From: Sporofaciens musculi
Lineage (GTDB): Bacteria; Bacillota; Clostridia; Lachnospirales; Lachnospiraceae
Direction: 5' to 3'
DNA length: 64,000 bases
Assembly (NCBI RefSeq): GCF_009830285.1
Contig: NZ_WUQX01000001.1
Coordinates: 3,534,501 to 3,598,500, forward strand
Positions 17,459 to 25,560 of this stretch are shown here, in pieces. Below the pieces are notes generated by a model, which worked only from the letters and a program-made list of their open reading frames with translations, did not search any database and had not been told where the DNA came from. The number at the start of each line of letters is the position of its first letter. The first letter of the stretch is position 1. A program made the position numbers and the translations under genes.

Positions 17459-18151
17459 TTTTATGTTCCGTCCTTTCCACTTATCTGGTGTATAAATATT
17501 TGTCGTTTATATCTCTTTAAAATAGTAACACCTATTTTTTAATTTTTCAATATGGCTATGCTACGTTTATATTTATCTATATCATATAAAGTATTTTAAA
17601 CAACATATCTTACAATTTTATATGTACATTCACATTCCCCCTCTCCCACAAAATTCCCGAACACAAATTCAATAATTGATAATCATTCTCAATTACTATA
17701 TAAACCTATCATGTTAGTAGGTTTTAAAATTTCATACCTCCAAAAATTTATTTCCCATTAATCCAATAGCCAACAACACTAAACCCTATCAAACAAAAAA
17801 GAAACAAAATAGTTTCTTCCTCCGAATCACTTCCCGAACATATTTTTCTTGAGTACCTTTTATCACGTTTACTGACCATATCAATAGATTTTTATATGGT
17901 AAACTTTCCATCCCTCTCACCCTTTCCAAAAACTCCACTCACCAATCCAATCCCACACCACTCCAACGCCAAAAAATAAATCCCTTCCACCGAATCAGTC
18001 ACATTTTCCACCATATCAGGCAAAAAAATAACGGCTCCCTCATGCCATACGACACAAGAAAACCGTTATAAACACCTATATTTCTTACCTTTTCTTAATT
18101 TTCCATGATCCGCTTCAAGCCTCTACCGAACATTATGTAATCTCAACAACC
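17459..18151. other. long gene-poor tract
   Basis: About 690 bp. The part near 17900-18010 is again C-rich and G-poor on the top strand. A 40-codon minus-strand frame (starting MVENVTDSVEGIYFLALEW, ending near 17905) lies there without a good ribosome site. I see no RNA gene or clear repeat apart from the terminator at 18028-18069. Confidence 0.4.
18028..18069 (-). terminator. rho-independent terminator of the LexA-like operon
   Basis: On the minus strand ATAACGG (18069-18063) pairs with CCGTTAT (18034-18028), followed by a T6-T7 run. It lies about 80 bp after the 76-residue gene. Confidence 0.75.
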
Positions 18152-18382
18152 TCATTCCTGCTTATTCTTGAACACATATCGCTCAGCAGTAGAATAAAAT
18201 GCATCCTCCACTATCTGCAACTCTTCATCAGAAAGCATCCCCTTCATCCTTAACGACAGCAAGATATTATCACATACCTCTTTCTTTGCCTGGTTACTTT
18301 TTCTGGTGTCGTCCCTAGATCTTCCTCTTTTGACACATTTATATCCTGCTAATGATATGGTTCTTGGTTGAAAATCATTCAT
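18152..18382 (-). CDS. small basic unknown protein
   Basis: 76 residues from MNDFQPRTISLAGYKC, behind AGGGATTGATTAAG. Basic middle (RGRSRDDTRKSNQAKKE) and helical end. It follows the LexA-domain gene closely and may be its operon partner. Confidence 0.55.
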   Translation of the reverse strand: MNDFQPRTISLAGYKCVKRGRSRDDTRKSNQAKKEVCDNILLSLRMKGMLSDEELQIVEDAFYSTAERYVFKNKQE

Positions 18383-18383
18383 C

Positions 18384-18569
18384 TTAATCAATCCCTGCCC
18401 GTTCCAACTTCTTTAATTTCTCTCGTACATCTGATGGAGATTTTATACCTGTCCCTGAAGAGATATCCCGGAATGAAGGAGCAAATCCATATTTCTTAAA
18501 GTAATCTACAATAAACTTATATACGCTCTTTATTTTATGATCTTCTGAGTTTATGTCCTGCTTCTTCAT
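18384..18569 (-). CDS. LexA N-terminal DNA-binding domain only
   Basis: 61 residues matching the LexA winged helix: VYKFIVDYFKKYGFAPSFRD, then IKSPSDVREKLKKLERAG. Full LexA is about 200 residues with a self-cleaving peptidase domain, which is absent. It could compete with host LexA/DinR at SOS boxes such as those at 13613-13654, or serve as a plain repressor. Not clearly a truncation scar, since the ORF has a normal stop and a downstream gene. Confidence 0.75.
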   Translation of the reverse strand: MKKQDINSEDHKIKSVYKFIVDYFKKYGFAPSFRDISSGTGIKSPSDVREKLKKLERAGID

Positions 18570-18598
18570 AACCTTATTTCATCCTTTCCATTATGCCG

Positions 18599-19192
18599 CT
18601 ATTTTCCTTCCACAATACGCAAATATTTGTAAACAGAATTCCTGCTAAGTCCTGCCAGCCGTGCAAATTCTGATAGATTAATTACACCATTAGAGAACTT
18701 TGGATAATATCTAAAAAATGATTGCGGGATATCTTCTATCTTAGTTTTATACCGTCCAATATGTTTCCCTTTTGTTCTTGCGTTTTCTAAGCCCGATTTT
18801 ATTCTTTGGATTGTGATTTCCCTCTCCATTTGTGCAAATACTGACATCATGCGCAACATTCCCATGGTCATAGGATCAATTTTACTCCCAGTACAATCAA
18901 CAATGAAGCCTCCTACAACTAATTTCAAATTCCTATTCTGAACCATTTCCAATATCTCACATAATTGCTTTGTCGAACGGGATAACCTGCTTACCTCTGT
19001 ACAGGCAATCGTATCGCCTTCCTTTACCGTTTCAAGAAGCTGCTGCAGTTTTTCCCTGTCCTCATGGGATCCACTTTCATATTCCCAAAAAATATTATGT
19101 TCCTTAATTCCCAATGCAACCAGTTCTCTTTTCTGTCTACCTATATCTTGCTTATCTTCATTGGTTGAGGCTCTTGCATATCCATATTTCAA
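18599..19192 (-). CDS. serine recombinase, resolvase/invertase family
   Basis: 197 residues. Catalytic domain with YARAST (nucleophile Ser9), EVSRLSRSTKQL, GMLRMMSVFAQMEREI and a C-terminal resolvase helix-turn-helix (LSEFARLAGLSRNSVYKYLR). It would resolve multimers or invert DNA. TTG start behind GGAGGGAACGGAT. Two res-like inverted repeats lie immediately upstream (19237-19268 and 19321-19350), the standard resolvase-res layout of plasmids. Confidence 0.9.
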   Translation of the reverse strand: MKYGYARASTNEDKQDIGRQKRELVALGIKEHNIFWEYESGSHEDREKLQQLLETVKEGDTIACTEVSRLSRSTKQLCEILEMVQNRNLKLVVGGFIVDCTGSKIDPMTMGMLRMMSVFAQMEREITIQRIKSGLENARTKGKHIGRYKTKIEDIPQSFFRYYPKFSNGVINLSEFARLAGLSRNSVYKYLRIVEGK

Positions 19193-19236
19193 ATCCGTTC
19201 CCTCCTTCCATCCAAATATAGAGAATCCATAAAATC

Positions 19237-19350
19237 GTTCACAAAAAGGTATAAACTATTTCTTGAACAAAATCGGCTATTTTCCCCATACTTTTCATTC
19301 CAAAATGACTATTTTCCAACTGTTCACATTTTCAAGTGTTTTCTTGAACA
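19237..19350. promoter_or_regulatory. res-like recombination site (two subsites)
   Basis: GTTCA...TGAAC spans 19237-19268 (32 bp) and TGTTCA...TGAACA spans 19321-19350 (30 bp). Dimer sites of about 28-34 bp with outward GTTCA-type ends next to the resolvase gene fit res subsites and would also overlap its promoter. Confidence 0.55.
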
Positions 19351-19431
19351 ACATTTCCAGATCCCATTTTCCCCATTGTCATACCGTGTTTCTCCCTATA
19401 TAATAGTATCAATTACAGGAGGACAATCACC

Positions 19432-19707
19432 ATGGACATTGAAATCAAACCACGAAATCCACTCAAAAAACTTTTATCAAATCTCCATGACAAATTAGAG
19501 GACATATTATTTTTCCTGATCCGCAAGACACCTCAAGCCATTATTCCGCCATCCATTATGTTATGGTTTGAAAACTATCTCAATAAGCGTTCTAAGGAAC
19601 TACAACAAGAGATCATCCGCCAGCAATGGAGACAACTATATCTTGAAAAAGCTGTAGAAGAAATCCATGCCACCCAGAAAGTGAAAAAAGCACAATCAGA
19701 AGATTAA
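19432..19707 (+). CDS. unknown 91-residue basic helical protein
   Basis: ATG behind AGGAGGA. Helical, contains RKTPQAIIPPSIMLWFENYL and a charged C-terminal helix. Divergent from the serine recombinase, with a terminator directly after it. No family recognised. Confidence 0.6.
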   Translation: MDIEIKPRNPLKKLLSNLHDKLEDILFFLIRKTPQAIIPPSIMLWFENYLNKRSKELQQEIIRQQWRQLYLEKAVEEIHATQKVKKAQSED

Positions 19708-19727
19708 CTATTTTCCGTTGTGCTTTT
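19686..19727 (+). terminator. rho-independent terminator
   Basis: AAAAGCACAA (19686-19695) pairs with TTGTGCTTTT (19718-19727), followed by CTTTTC. The left arm lies in the last codons of the 91-residue gene. Confidence 0.7.
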
Positions 19728-19801
19728 CTTTTCTCATTATTTATTGATAATTATTCTCATTTAACATTCCCTACTCTTAAATCACATCTGTCAAAATCAC
19801 A

Positions 19802-19981
19802 TCATGTCCAACTGATACTGGCATTAAGTAACAAATATTCCGCTGTCGGTATGCAGCCTTCTATTATATTATTCATCAGATATATATTTATTGACCGGAT
19901 GATCATATCATTCAGCTTATTTTTAATAATTGCAGGTATATTTTCCTTAAAATCCCTGAATTCATATGCTAATTTTTCCAC
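19802..19981 (-). CDS. small unknown protein
   Basis: 59 residues from a GTG at 19981, behind AGAGGTAGAATT. Helical, with IPAIIKNKLNDMIIRSINIY. It starts 10 bases after the upstream small gene, so probably the second cistron. Confidence 0.5.
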   Translation of the reverse strand: MEKLAYEFRDFKENIPAIIKNKLNDMIIRSINIYLMNNIIEGCIPTAEYLLLNASISWT

Positions 19982-19991
19982 AATTCTACCT

Positions 19992-20168
19992 CTATATATA
20001 TTTCGTGACTTTCCTTGCAACCCTCCAATACTTATCTGCTTTTTTTGATATTTCATCTCGAATGGGTTCTTCCCCATGAGGGAAACCTTTTACTATTTCT
20101 GATAGTTTATCTCCATAACCCATACAAGCCGTATAAATTAACTGTAATTCTTCCTGAGTAAAATCCAT
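19992..20168 (-). CDS. small unknown protein
   Basis: 58 residues, MDFTQEELQLIYTACMGYGD..., ATG behind a perfect GGAGG. Charged and helical. A longer frame overlapping its 3' half on the same strand is not used, because this one has the ribosome site and matching codon pattern. Confidence 0.55.
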   Translation of the reverse strand: MDFTQEELQLIYTACMGYGDKLSEIVKGFPHGEEPIRDEISKKADKYWRVARKVTKYI

Positions 20169-20231
20169 TATATTTCCTCCATTATTCTATTGGGGACTGC
20201 CATTATAGCAATCCCAATATTTATGTAGCTG

Positions 20232-20666
20232 CTAAAAGAACTTATCGACCAATACTTTGATGATTGCTTTCTTTAGCTCGTTTGCATACTCGGACAAATC
20301 TACTGTGATAGCACAATCCCATTGTTCCATCATACTATTGTCGGCATCATGAAACCCTATACAAATTGTGTATTTAATCGGTTTGCCGAATTCTAATACT
20401 ACTCGTAAATATGTAAAGTCCATCACTACCGGCTTATCACTCCATACAGTAGATAGATGATAACCTTTTTCAGCGTTTACGGCTTCATGCTTTTTGGTAT
20501 ACTCAACCTTTGCTATCTCAATAGCCTTGTCAACCTCAGCCTTCAGATTGTCGGACATATCGCAAATATCAATAGATACTTCCATGTAGTCCTCATCAAA
20601 AGTCAAGTTCCCCAATTCCAAAACGCCGATATTAGTTGTTTCTGTACGTGCTTTCCATTTCATCAT
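20232..20666 (-). CDS. unknown 144-residue acidic protein
   Basis: Starts MMKWKARTETTNIGVLELG, behind AGGTGG. Acidic, with alternating short strands and helices and ending KKAIIKVLVDKFF. No domain recognised. First of a run of small same-strand genes read away from the palindrome-controlled promoter at 22690. Confidence 0.6.
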   Translation of the reverse strand: MMKWKARTETTNIGVLELGNLTFDEDYMEVSIDICDMSDNLKAEVDKAIEIAKVEYTKKHEAVNAEKGYHLSTVWSDKPVVMDFTYLRVVLEFGKPIKYTICIGFHDADNSMMEQWDCAITVDLSEYANELKKAIIKVLVDKFF

Positions 20667-20724
20667 ATAATTTTCCACCTTTCTTTATTTCATCCAAATC
20701 AAGATTGTTTTCGGCTTACTGCCT

Positions 20725-20748
20725 ATAGGATGTACAGGGAATCGAACC
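20725..20748 (-). other. tRNA T-arm-like fragment
   Basis: On the minus strand TAGGGTTCGATTCCCTG has the shape of a tRNA T-arm, followed by TACATCC as an acceptor 3' strand. No matching 5' acceptor strand or anticodon arm is nearby. It could be a relic of an attachment site or chance. Confidence 0.25.
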
Positions 20749-20794
20749 CTATATAAAAGAACCATCCACCCTAATAATCTGCTATGTACCCTTA

Positions 20795-20950
20795 CTATTT
20801 CCTGCCAGCTTTCAGCAGTTTACTATCGTCATACCATTTAACAGCTCCACCTTTAAAAATGGGTTTCGGCTGCAGAATTGTTGACCGTCCAATCTTGGTA
20901 ATAACTCCATTTTTCTTTACGGTTGTAAATGTTACTGTCTGAGTTTCCAT
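20795..20950 (-). CDS. small basic protein
   Basis: 51 residues, METQTVTFTTVKKNGVITKI..., ATG behind GGAGGTATAGAGGA. Basic end (DDSKLLKAGRK). Unknown. Confidence 0.55.
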   Translation of the reverse strand: METQTVTFTTVKKNGVITKIGRSTILQPKPIFKGGAVKWYDDSKLLKAGRK

Positions 20951-20963
20951 TCCTCTATACCTC

Positions 20964-21152
20964 CTAAATTGTAATGATTGTTTTCCCATGCTTTATACTT
21001 TCAGAAGTTGCAAGCGATATCCCTAACACATTATTGACTCGCTTTACATCCCTATAATACCGTGCAATCCTAGCAGGACTCTTATCAGACTTCACTATAT
21101 GAGACTGATATGTATTATTCTTAAAAAATGAAACGTTGTATGTCTTTCTCAT
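20964..21152 (-). CDS. small basic protein
   Basis: 62 residues, basic, ATG behind GGGGGACGGA. Contains SPARIARYYRDVKRVNNVLG. Unknown. Tightly spaced with its neighbours in one operon. Confidence 0.55.
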   Translation of the reverse strand: MRKTYNVSFFKNNTYQSHIVKSDKSPARIARYYRDVKRVNNVLGISLATSESIKHGKTIITI

Positions 21153-21161
21153 TCCGTCCCC

Positions 21162-21533
21162 CTACATGGCCGCTGATTTCTGACGTTCCCGGCGTTCATG
21201 ATCTTCTTGCCAGAACTTTTCAATATCGGCTTGAATCCGTCGCTCATGCTCTTCTAATCGCTCAAAATCATCTGTATTAAGTACTGTATACCATGGGATG
21301 TATATACCGCTTTTACCAGAATGTCCAATACAATAATTTTTCCTACGCTTTATAGATTTAAGAAACCTATCTTCCTTTTTGTGAAGTTCCTGCATGTCCT
21401 TGGCTAATTCGTAATCAAATCTGACTGTAATCCCCTGGACGGTAAAACCATCATTGTAATAATACGGATTGCCTAAAGAGACAGTTTTGTATTCAATGCC
21501 GTTCTCTTTTAAAAATTCTATAATCTTCTTCAT
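21162..21533 (-). CDS. unknown 123-residue protein
   Basis: ATG behind AAAGGGGAG. N-terminal KKIIEFLKENGIEYKTVSLG, then a predicted beta-rich part and a charged C-terminal helix (RRIQADIEKFWQEDHERRER). No family recognised. Same operon as its neighbours. Confidence 0.6.
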   Translation of the reverse strand: MKKIIEFLKENGIEYKTVSLGNPYYYNDGFTVQGITVRFDYELAKDMQELHKKEDRFLKSIKRRKNYCIGHSGKSGIYIPWYTVLNTDDFERLEEHERRIQADIEKFWQEDHERRERQKSAAM

Positions 21534-21639
21534 GGTGTTTCTCCCCTTTCTTTTTGGCTACCCTCTATCCCATACTTTGTACAGGATAGAAACGCTTGCG
21601 GCTTAAAGTCCTGTTTATAGTGACCGCAACCACTGTTAT

Positions 21640-21960
21640 TTAACTGACCTTCAACATTTTAAATCTGCTTACTTTGCTAACTTTCTGGTAGTCCTCTTTA
21701 CTGAGAAGTTTTTTGACTTCTTCTTTATCTACTGTCTCTCGCTCCATTTCAGAAAGTGTAGCTTTACAGATATTACCGATATACTGAAGAATCTCCTTAC
21801 CTTTCTTATTTGTTGTTTTGCACTCTTCCTCATTTTCAGTAAGATATTCAATGGCTTTCAAATTTAATTTAGAAATGTTATTTTCAGCTTCCTCTTTTAT
21901 CCGCTTCCATTCCTGGATGGCTTCCATTGTTTTATTCATTTCCTCAGTCGTACAACACAT
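21640..21960 (-). CDS. unknown coiled-coil protein
   Basis: 106 residues, mostly charged helix, ATG behind AAAGGAGATTGAGATT. Segments such as IQEWKRIKEEAENNISKLNL suggest a coiled coil. Unknown function. Confidence 0.6.
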   Translation of the reverse strand: MCCTTEEMNKTMEAIQEWKRIKEEAENNISKLNLKAIEYLTENEEECKTTNKKGKEILQYIGNICKATLSEMERETVDKEEVKKLLSKEDYQKVSKVSRFKMLKVS

Positions 21961-22215
21961 AATCTCAATCTCCTTTACTCATATTATTCTTATCAAGAAG
22001 CAACCCTCAAATAATCTTCTGGACTATTGCCAATACTCGGATGGCTCACCAGTATATTGATTTAAGTTTGTGAGTGCTTTCGGCTTGCTCGGTTGCTTTA
22101 TATAGGATGATATTGCTATCCCAAAAGGGCAATTTTGCTTTGATGCTACGACCGTGTGACTTGTCGATTGCCCTTAAATATGAATTCTCAAAGACTCGTC
22201 AGGGGATTTATTTGG

Positions 22216-22392
22216 TTAAATCATATTTGACAAATCAATGAGTTGTGCTATTGATAAATGGTCAATCATGACTTCGCCATCACCGTTATAAACTTCATAC
22301 TGCTGATTGTTAGGCTCTACCATATTGCAAACGTAGAAACCTTTTTTATTTAGCTTGTTCTCGGCTTCTCTAATCTCTTTTTCAAATAACAT
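22216..22392 (-). CDS. small unknown protein
   Basis: 58 residues, MLFEKEIREAENKLNKKGFY..., ATG with AAGGACGG upstream. First ORF after the palindrome-controlled minus-strand promoter, preceded by a leader of about 290 bases. Confidence 0.6.
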   Translation of the reverse strand: MLFEKEIREAENKLNKKGFYVCNMVEPNNQQYEVYNGDGEVMIDHLSIAQLIDLSNMI

Positions 22393-22688
22393 TTTGCTTA
22401 CCGTCCTTTCTTGTGCTGTGCTTTAATAGAAAACTGTTTTAATATCTTCTATACTACTTGCGTGTCTATTGCCTTCGTGATCGTCAGCTCACAGGGACGT
22501 AGTATAGAAATGGCTGCTTTGCTTTGACGCTACACTCTTATTTCAAGTGGACAGCCTATAAATATCGGATTTTCACCTTGCAAGTATTCAGCCGCTTGCA
22601 ATCGCTGTTTTCGGAACTTAAGCCCCCCCCCGATAACCAGGCTTTACAGGTCTTATGTTTTGTTTGCTTTGTTTGACCTTGTAAGTGT
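22393..22688 (-). promoter_or_regulatory. long untranslated leader, no gene seen
   Basis: From the minus-strand promoter at 22689-22716 the transcript would run about 290 bases before the first ORF. The region has a G run (a C run of about ten on the top strand near 22624) and paired GTAGTATAGAA-type segments around 22460-22510. No RNA family recognised. Confidence 0.4.
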
Positions 22689-22826
22689 ATTATAACACGA
22701 TATCGTGTTATTACAATATCGGAATATTCACTAAATATAACACGCTATCGTGTCAACAATTTTGTTCATTTTGTATAACGATATCGTGTTTGTTGACATT
22801 AATAACAAAATATGATATCGTGTTAT
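22689..22826. promoter_or_regulatory. four palindromic operators and a minus-strand promoter
   Basis: Copies of AACACGATATCGTGTT at 22694-22709, 22739-22754 (AACACGCTATCGTGTC), 22775-22790 and 22810-22826 (partly degenerate). On the minus strand TTGTAA (22716-22711) and TATAAT (22694-22689) are separated by 16 bp that hold the first palindrome, so binding there would block RNA polymerase. The plus-strand regulator gene follows at 22865, with TATAAT at about 22836-22841. Confidence 0.75.
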
Positions 22827-22864
22827 TGAGAATATTATAATTTTTGAATATAGAGGTGTATCTT

Positions 22865-23050
22865 ATGGAAGAAAAAAAGAAAGCGTCTGAAGCGCATATG
22901 AGAGCAACAGCAAAATGGGAAAAAGAAAACTATGATAAAGTATTAGTTAGATTCCCTAAAGGAACAAAAGAAAAGATATTAGATTCTGGTGCAAAAAGTG
23001 TAAACGGTTATATTGTTCAGGCTGTAACCGAAAAATTAGATAGAAACTAA
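22865..23050 (+). CDS. ribbon-helix-helix (Arc/CopG-like) repressor
   Basis: 61 residues, MEEKKKASEAHMRATAKWEK... with KVLVRFPKGTKEKI (beta strand plus helix) and SVNGYIVQAVTEKLDR, a typical RHH pattern. RBS AGAGG. Seven copies of a CACGATATCGTG-centred palindrome surround the gene and sit in the spacers of two promoters, so this is very probably their ligand and an autoregulator. Plasmid copy-control or operon repressors are usual roles. Confidence 0.8.
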   Translation: MEEKKKASEAHMRATAKWEKENYDKVLVRFPKGTKEKILDSGAKSVNGYIVQAVTEKLDRN

Positions 23051-23078
23051 AATTTCATAACCATTTCTATTCATATAT

Positions 23079-23180
23079 AACACGTTATCGTTATGTATTT
23101 TAACCAATTCATATATGCCGATATCGTGTTATTTTTGTGCTTTTTTCCGATATTGCAATAACACGATATCGTGTTATAAT
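23079..23180 (+). promoter_or_regulatory. three palindromic operators with plus-strand promoter
   Basis: AACACGTTATCGTTAT (23079-23094), CCGATATCGTGTTAT (about 23118-23132) and a perfect AACACGATATCGTGTT (23160-23175). TTGCAA (23153-23158) and TATAAT (23175-23180) flank the last one with a 16-bp spacer, mirroring the minus-strand promoter at 22689-22716. Confidence 0.75.
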
Positions 23181-23291
23181 AATCTCAACACCAAAACAAA
23201 GCACCTTGATAATCCAATAGACTTTATACCCTAAGCGTGATATAATACATACTACCAAGACAACGAACAATCACAGAAGGGGTGATATATC

Positions 23292-23579
23292 ATGGCATTG
23301 ACAAACGAGGATTTACTAGCAATCTCTCAATTACTGGATGTTAAATTAGACGCAAAATTAAAGTCAGAATTGCAACCGTTAAAGGACGATATCAGAGACA
23401 TCAAGCTACATCTTGAAAATGTTACTGATAAAGACATTCAGTTGTTAGCAGAAAACTATGTTCCGGCAGCGAAACGATATGAAAAAGCAGTTCCAGAAAT
23501 ACAAGCAATGCAGGCTGATATTGATATCATGAAAAAAGTTATCTCTGACCATAGTGAGAAGCTGAAAAAGATATCATAG
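23292..23579 (+). CDS. small coiled-coil protein
   Basis: 95 residues, ATG behind AGAAGGGGTGATAT. Starts ALTNEDLLAISQLLDVKL and continues as charged helices with heptad spacing (IQAMQADIDIMKKVISDHS). Similar small proteins are frequent in Lachnospiraceae genomes, function unknown. Controlled by the operator-promoter at 23153-23180. Confidence 0.65.
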   Translation: MALTNEDLLAISQLLDVKLDAKLKSELQPLKDDIRDIKLHLENVTDKDIQLLAENYVPAAKRYEKAVPEIQAMQADIDIMKKVISDHSEKLKKIS

Positions 23580-23615
23580 TTCCATCATAACAACTGCATA
23601 ACTTATATCACCAAA

Positions 23616-23658
23616 GGGTGTAAGGTCTATTGAATTATCGAGGACTTTACACTCTTTT
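23616..23658 (+). terminator. rho-independent terminator
   Basis: GGGTGTAAGGTC (23616-23627) pairs with GACTTTACACTC (23643-23654, one mismatch), followed by TTTTT. Confidence 0.75.
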
Positions 23659-23684
23659 TATTTACAGGTTATGGAGGTTGAGAT

Positions 23685-24203
23685 ATGAATACTTATTTTA
23701 AGAATGTTCAAACATTGGACGAACTCAGAAAACAATACAAGGACTTGCTAAAGAAATATCACCCTGATAATGGCGGCTCAGAAGATATTACTAAAGCAAT
23801 TAATGTCGAGTATGAGAAACTATTCAAGATATTAAAGGATAACCATTCAAGACAGGACACGGCAGATAATAACGCATATGACAAACAATCATCATATGAC
23901 AACATGAAGTATGACTTTGCAGAAGATGAGCTATTGAGGGAAATGTTACAGAAGGTTATTTATCTCTCTGACATTACCATCGAAATTATCGGTGCATGGT
24001 TATGGATTTCAGGTAATACCTATCCTCATAGAAAAGAATTGAAAGAACTTGGTTTCAAGTTTGCAAGTCAGAAAAAGTGTTGGTTTTGGCACTCTGAGTC
24101 ATTCAGGAAGAAAAGCCACAGACAACTATCCATGGATGATATCCGTAGTTATTACGGCAGTACAGAAGTTGAAACTAATGGAAGAATAAGATTAGAAGCA
24201 TAG
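23685..24203 (+). CDS. J-domain (DnaJ-like) protein
   Basis: 172 residues. The N-terminal J-domain has YKDLLKKYHPDNGGSEDI with HPD at 26-28. The rest is unrelated and contains a tryptophan-rich WLWISGNTYPH and KKCWFWHSESF segment. J-domain proteins of this kind are common on plasmids and conjugative elements and recruit host DnaK. The partner is unknown. Confidence 0.8.
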   Translation: MNTYFKNVQTLDELRKQYKDLLKKYHPDNGGSEDITKAINVEYEKLFKILKDNHSRQDTADNNAYDKQSSYDNMKYDFAEDELLREMLQKVIYLSDITIEIIGAWLWISGNTYPHRKELKELGFKFASQKKCWFWHSESFRKKSHRQLSMDDIRSYYGSTEVETNGRIRLEA

Positions 24204-24265
24204 AGTTTTGAAGGGTGTGGTCATGGCTACGCCCTCATAAAATACAGACAAGGAGAATGAATGAT

Positions 24266-24683
24266 ATGAAGAAAAGAATTGTGAATATGATATTATCAGT
24301 GGTTTTAGCGGCAGTAATGGGATGTAATGCAAGTGAAGCAAGTACAAGCAAGGTATTGAGTAATGATTTGATGAATGATAATGTTGGTATCGGTGTCATG
24401 CAAATGGTCAAACAGCGTACAGGTTCAACATAGCAAGACAAAGGAAGAATTTGACAGGCTGACATCTGTTATCGAGAATCGGAATGGTAGGATTATTATT
24501 GAAATGGTTGACGCAACTGTATTAGATGGTGATGGAAATGGATCTGATTCGTTTGGATTTTATGTGAAATATGATACTGGACAGTTTTCAAAAGGTGATA
24601 AGATTCGGAGCGTTTTTGTTTACAATCCTGATACCAATTACTTTGATGATATTGTATGCCGGAGGGATCAGTTGATTAAATGA
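24266..24683 (+). CDS. lipoprotein of unknown function, split by one base
   Basis: ATG at 24266 behind AGGAGA opens a signal peptide with lipobox AVMGC. That frame stops at 24433. The overlapping frame (to 24683) continues with KTKEEFDRLTSVIENRNGRI and VDATVLDGDGNGSDSFGF. Removing one A near 24412-24414 fuses them into 139 codons. It may bind a divalent ion through the DGDGNGSD loop. Confidence 0.55.
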
Positions 24684-24716
24684 TTTGTGTGATTGGTGAA
24701 TAGTTTATATAATGAA

Positions 24717-24766
24717 AAAGAGTCTGACAGGTAATTTTCTCTTGCTCCGTCAGGCTCTTATTTTTT
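24717..24766 (+). terminator. rho-independent terminator
   Basis: AAGAGTCTGACAGG pairs with CCGTCAGGCTCTT (two bulges), followed by ATTTTTT. Confidence 0.75.
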
Positions 24767-25024
24767 GTCCTATATGGTAGGTTTATTTTGCGTTTTAAGG
24801 GGGTATTTTCGGCTTGTAATGTGTAGGTATATTCTTCTTGGGTGAAGGCATTTTGAATCGAAATAAGGTCAAATTTTTGCGTTTCAAGGCATAGATAGGG
24901 GCAGGAGATTAATGGGTATATCGGGTAGGTTTACATTAATTGAGAGATATCTTGACGCACAAAACGGGCTATGTATTCTATCCACACACCGACCTTATTT
25001 AAGCAAACCGAATCGACCCCTCCC
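24767..25024. other. intergenic tract with repeated GCGTTTYAAGG motif
   Basis: No gene seen. TTTTGCGTTTTAAGG (24786-24800) and TTTTTGCGTTTCAAGGCAT (24874-24892) are near copies of each other and of a minus-strand motif at 2987-3000. A C-rich, G-poor stretch follows near 24980-25030. Confidence 0.35.
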
Positions 25025-25216
25025 CTATCTTCCATCCTCCAACTCACTAATCTTCCTCATAATCTCCCTATAAATCCTCTCCTGCTCTTCCCCAGTCAGA
25101 TTTATCGTATATTCATCATAGAAATCCAGATCATCACCCATAATAAAATCAAAGAATCTCTGCAACTGTTCTACTGACATGCATACTTCACTTGGTTCTG
25201 GCACATTATATTTCAA
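25025..25216 (-). CDS. small acidic protein
   Basis: 63 residues, acidic (FDFIMGDDLDFYDEYTINL). No strong ribosome site ahead of ATG. Unknown. Confidence 0.45.
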   Translation of the reverse strand: MKYNVPEPSEVCMSVEQLQRFFDFIMGDDLDFYDEYTINLTGEEQERIYREIMRKISELEDGR

Positions 25217-25254
25217 TACCTTATCCTCACCCTACATTGAATCATCCTCCACTT

Positions 25255-25310
25255 CTAATATTTTAGAGTTTATTACTCTAATTGTCAATAGCGTTTACTA
25301 CTCTAAGATA
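25255..25310 (+). promoter_or_regulatory. repeated operator upstream of the XRE gene
   Basis: GTTTATTACTCTAA (25269-25282) and GTTTACTACTCTAA (25294-25307) are near-identical copies 25 bp apart, just before the gene at 25332. Likely binding sites for that regulator. Confidence 0.5.
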
Positions 25311-25331
25311 CAATAATCCAGAGGTGAGACT

Positions 25332-25556
25332 ATGGACTACAAAGACCGCATTCGTGCTTTACGTGAAGATAATGACTATACCCAAACAAAAATAGCAAAT
25401 ATCTTAAATATTGGTCAACGCACTTATGCAGACTACGAATATGGCAAAACCCGTATTCCTGTTGACGCTTTAATCAAGCTGGCTAAATTCTATGATGTGG
25501 ATATGAATTATATTTCTGGTGTAAGCAACAAGCGAAATAAATTTCCTGCGGAGTAA
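25332..25556 (+). CDS. XRE-family regulator
   Basis: 74 residues, ATG behind GAGGTGAG. Canonical XRE helix-turn-helix: IRALREDNDYTQTKIANILN then QRTYADYEYGKTRIPVDALI. Probably a repressor of its own promoter and its neighbours. Confidence 0.85.
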   Translation: MDYKDRIRALREDNDYTQTKIANILNIGQRTYADYEYGKTRIPVDALIKLAKFYDVDMNYISGVSNKRNKFPAE

Positions 25557-25560
25557 CCTC

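Noticed and set aside
20725..20748. A second integrated tRNA attachment site
   Set aside because: Only a T-arm-like stretch is visible and no element boundary coincides with it, so it is listed as a weak feature only.
22690..23180. CRISPR array
   Set aside because: The repeats are short palindromes at irregular distances tied to promoters, without spacers of constant length or cas genes.
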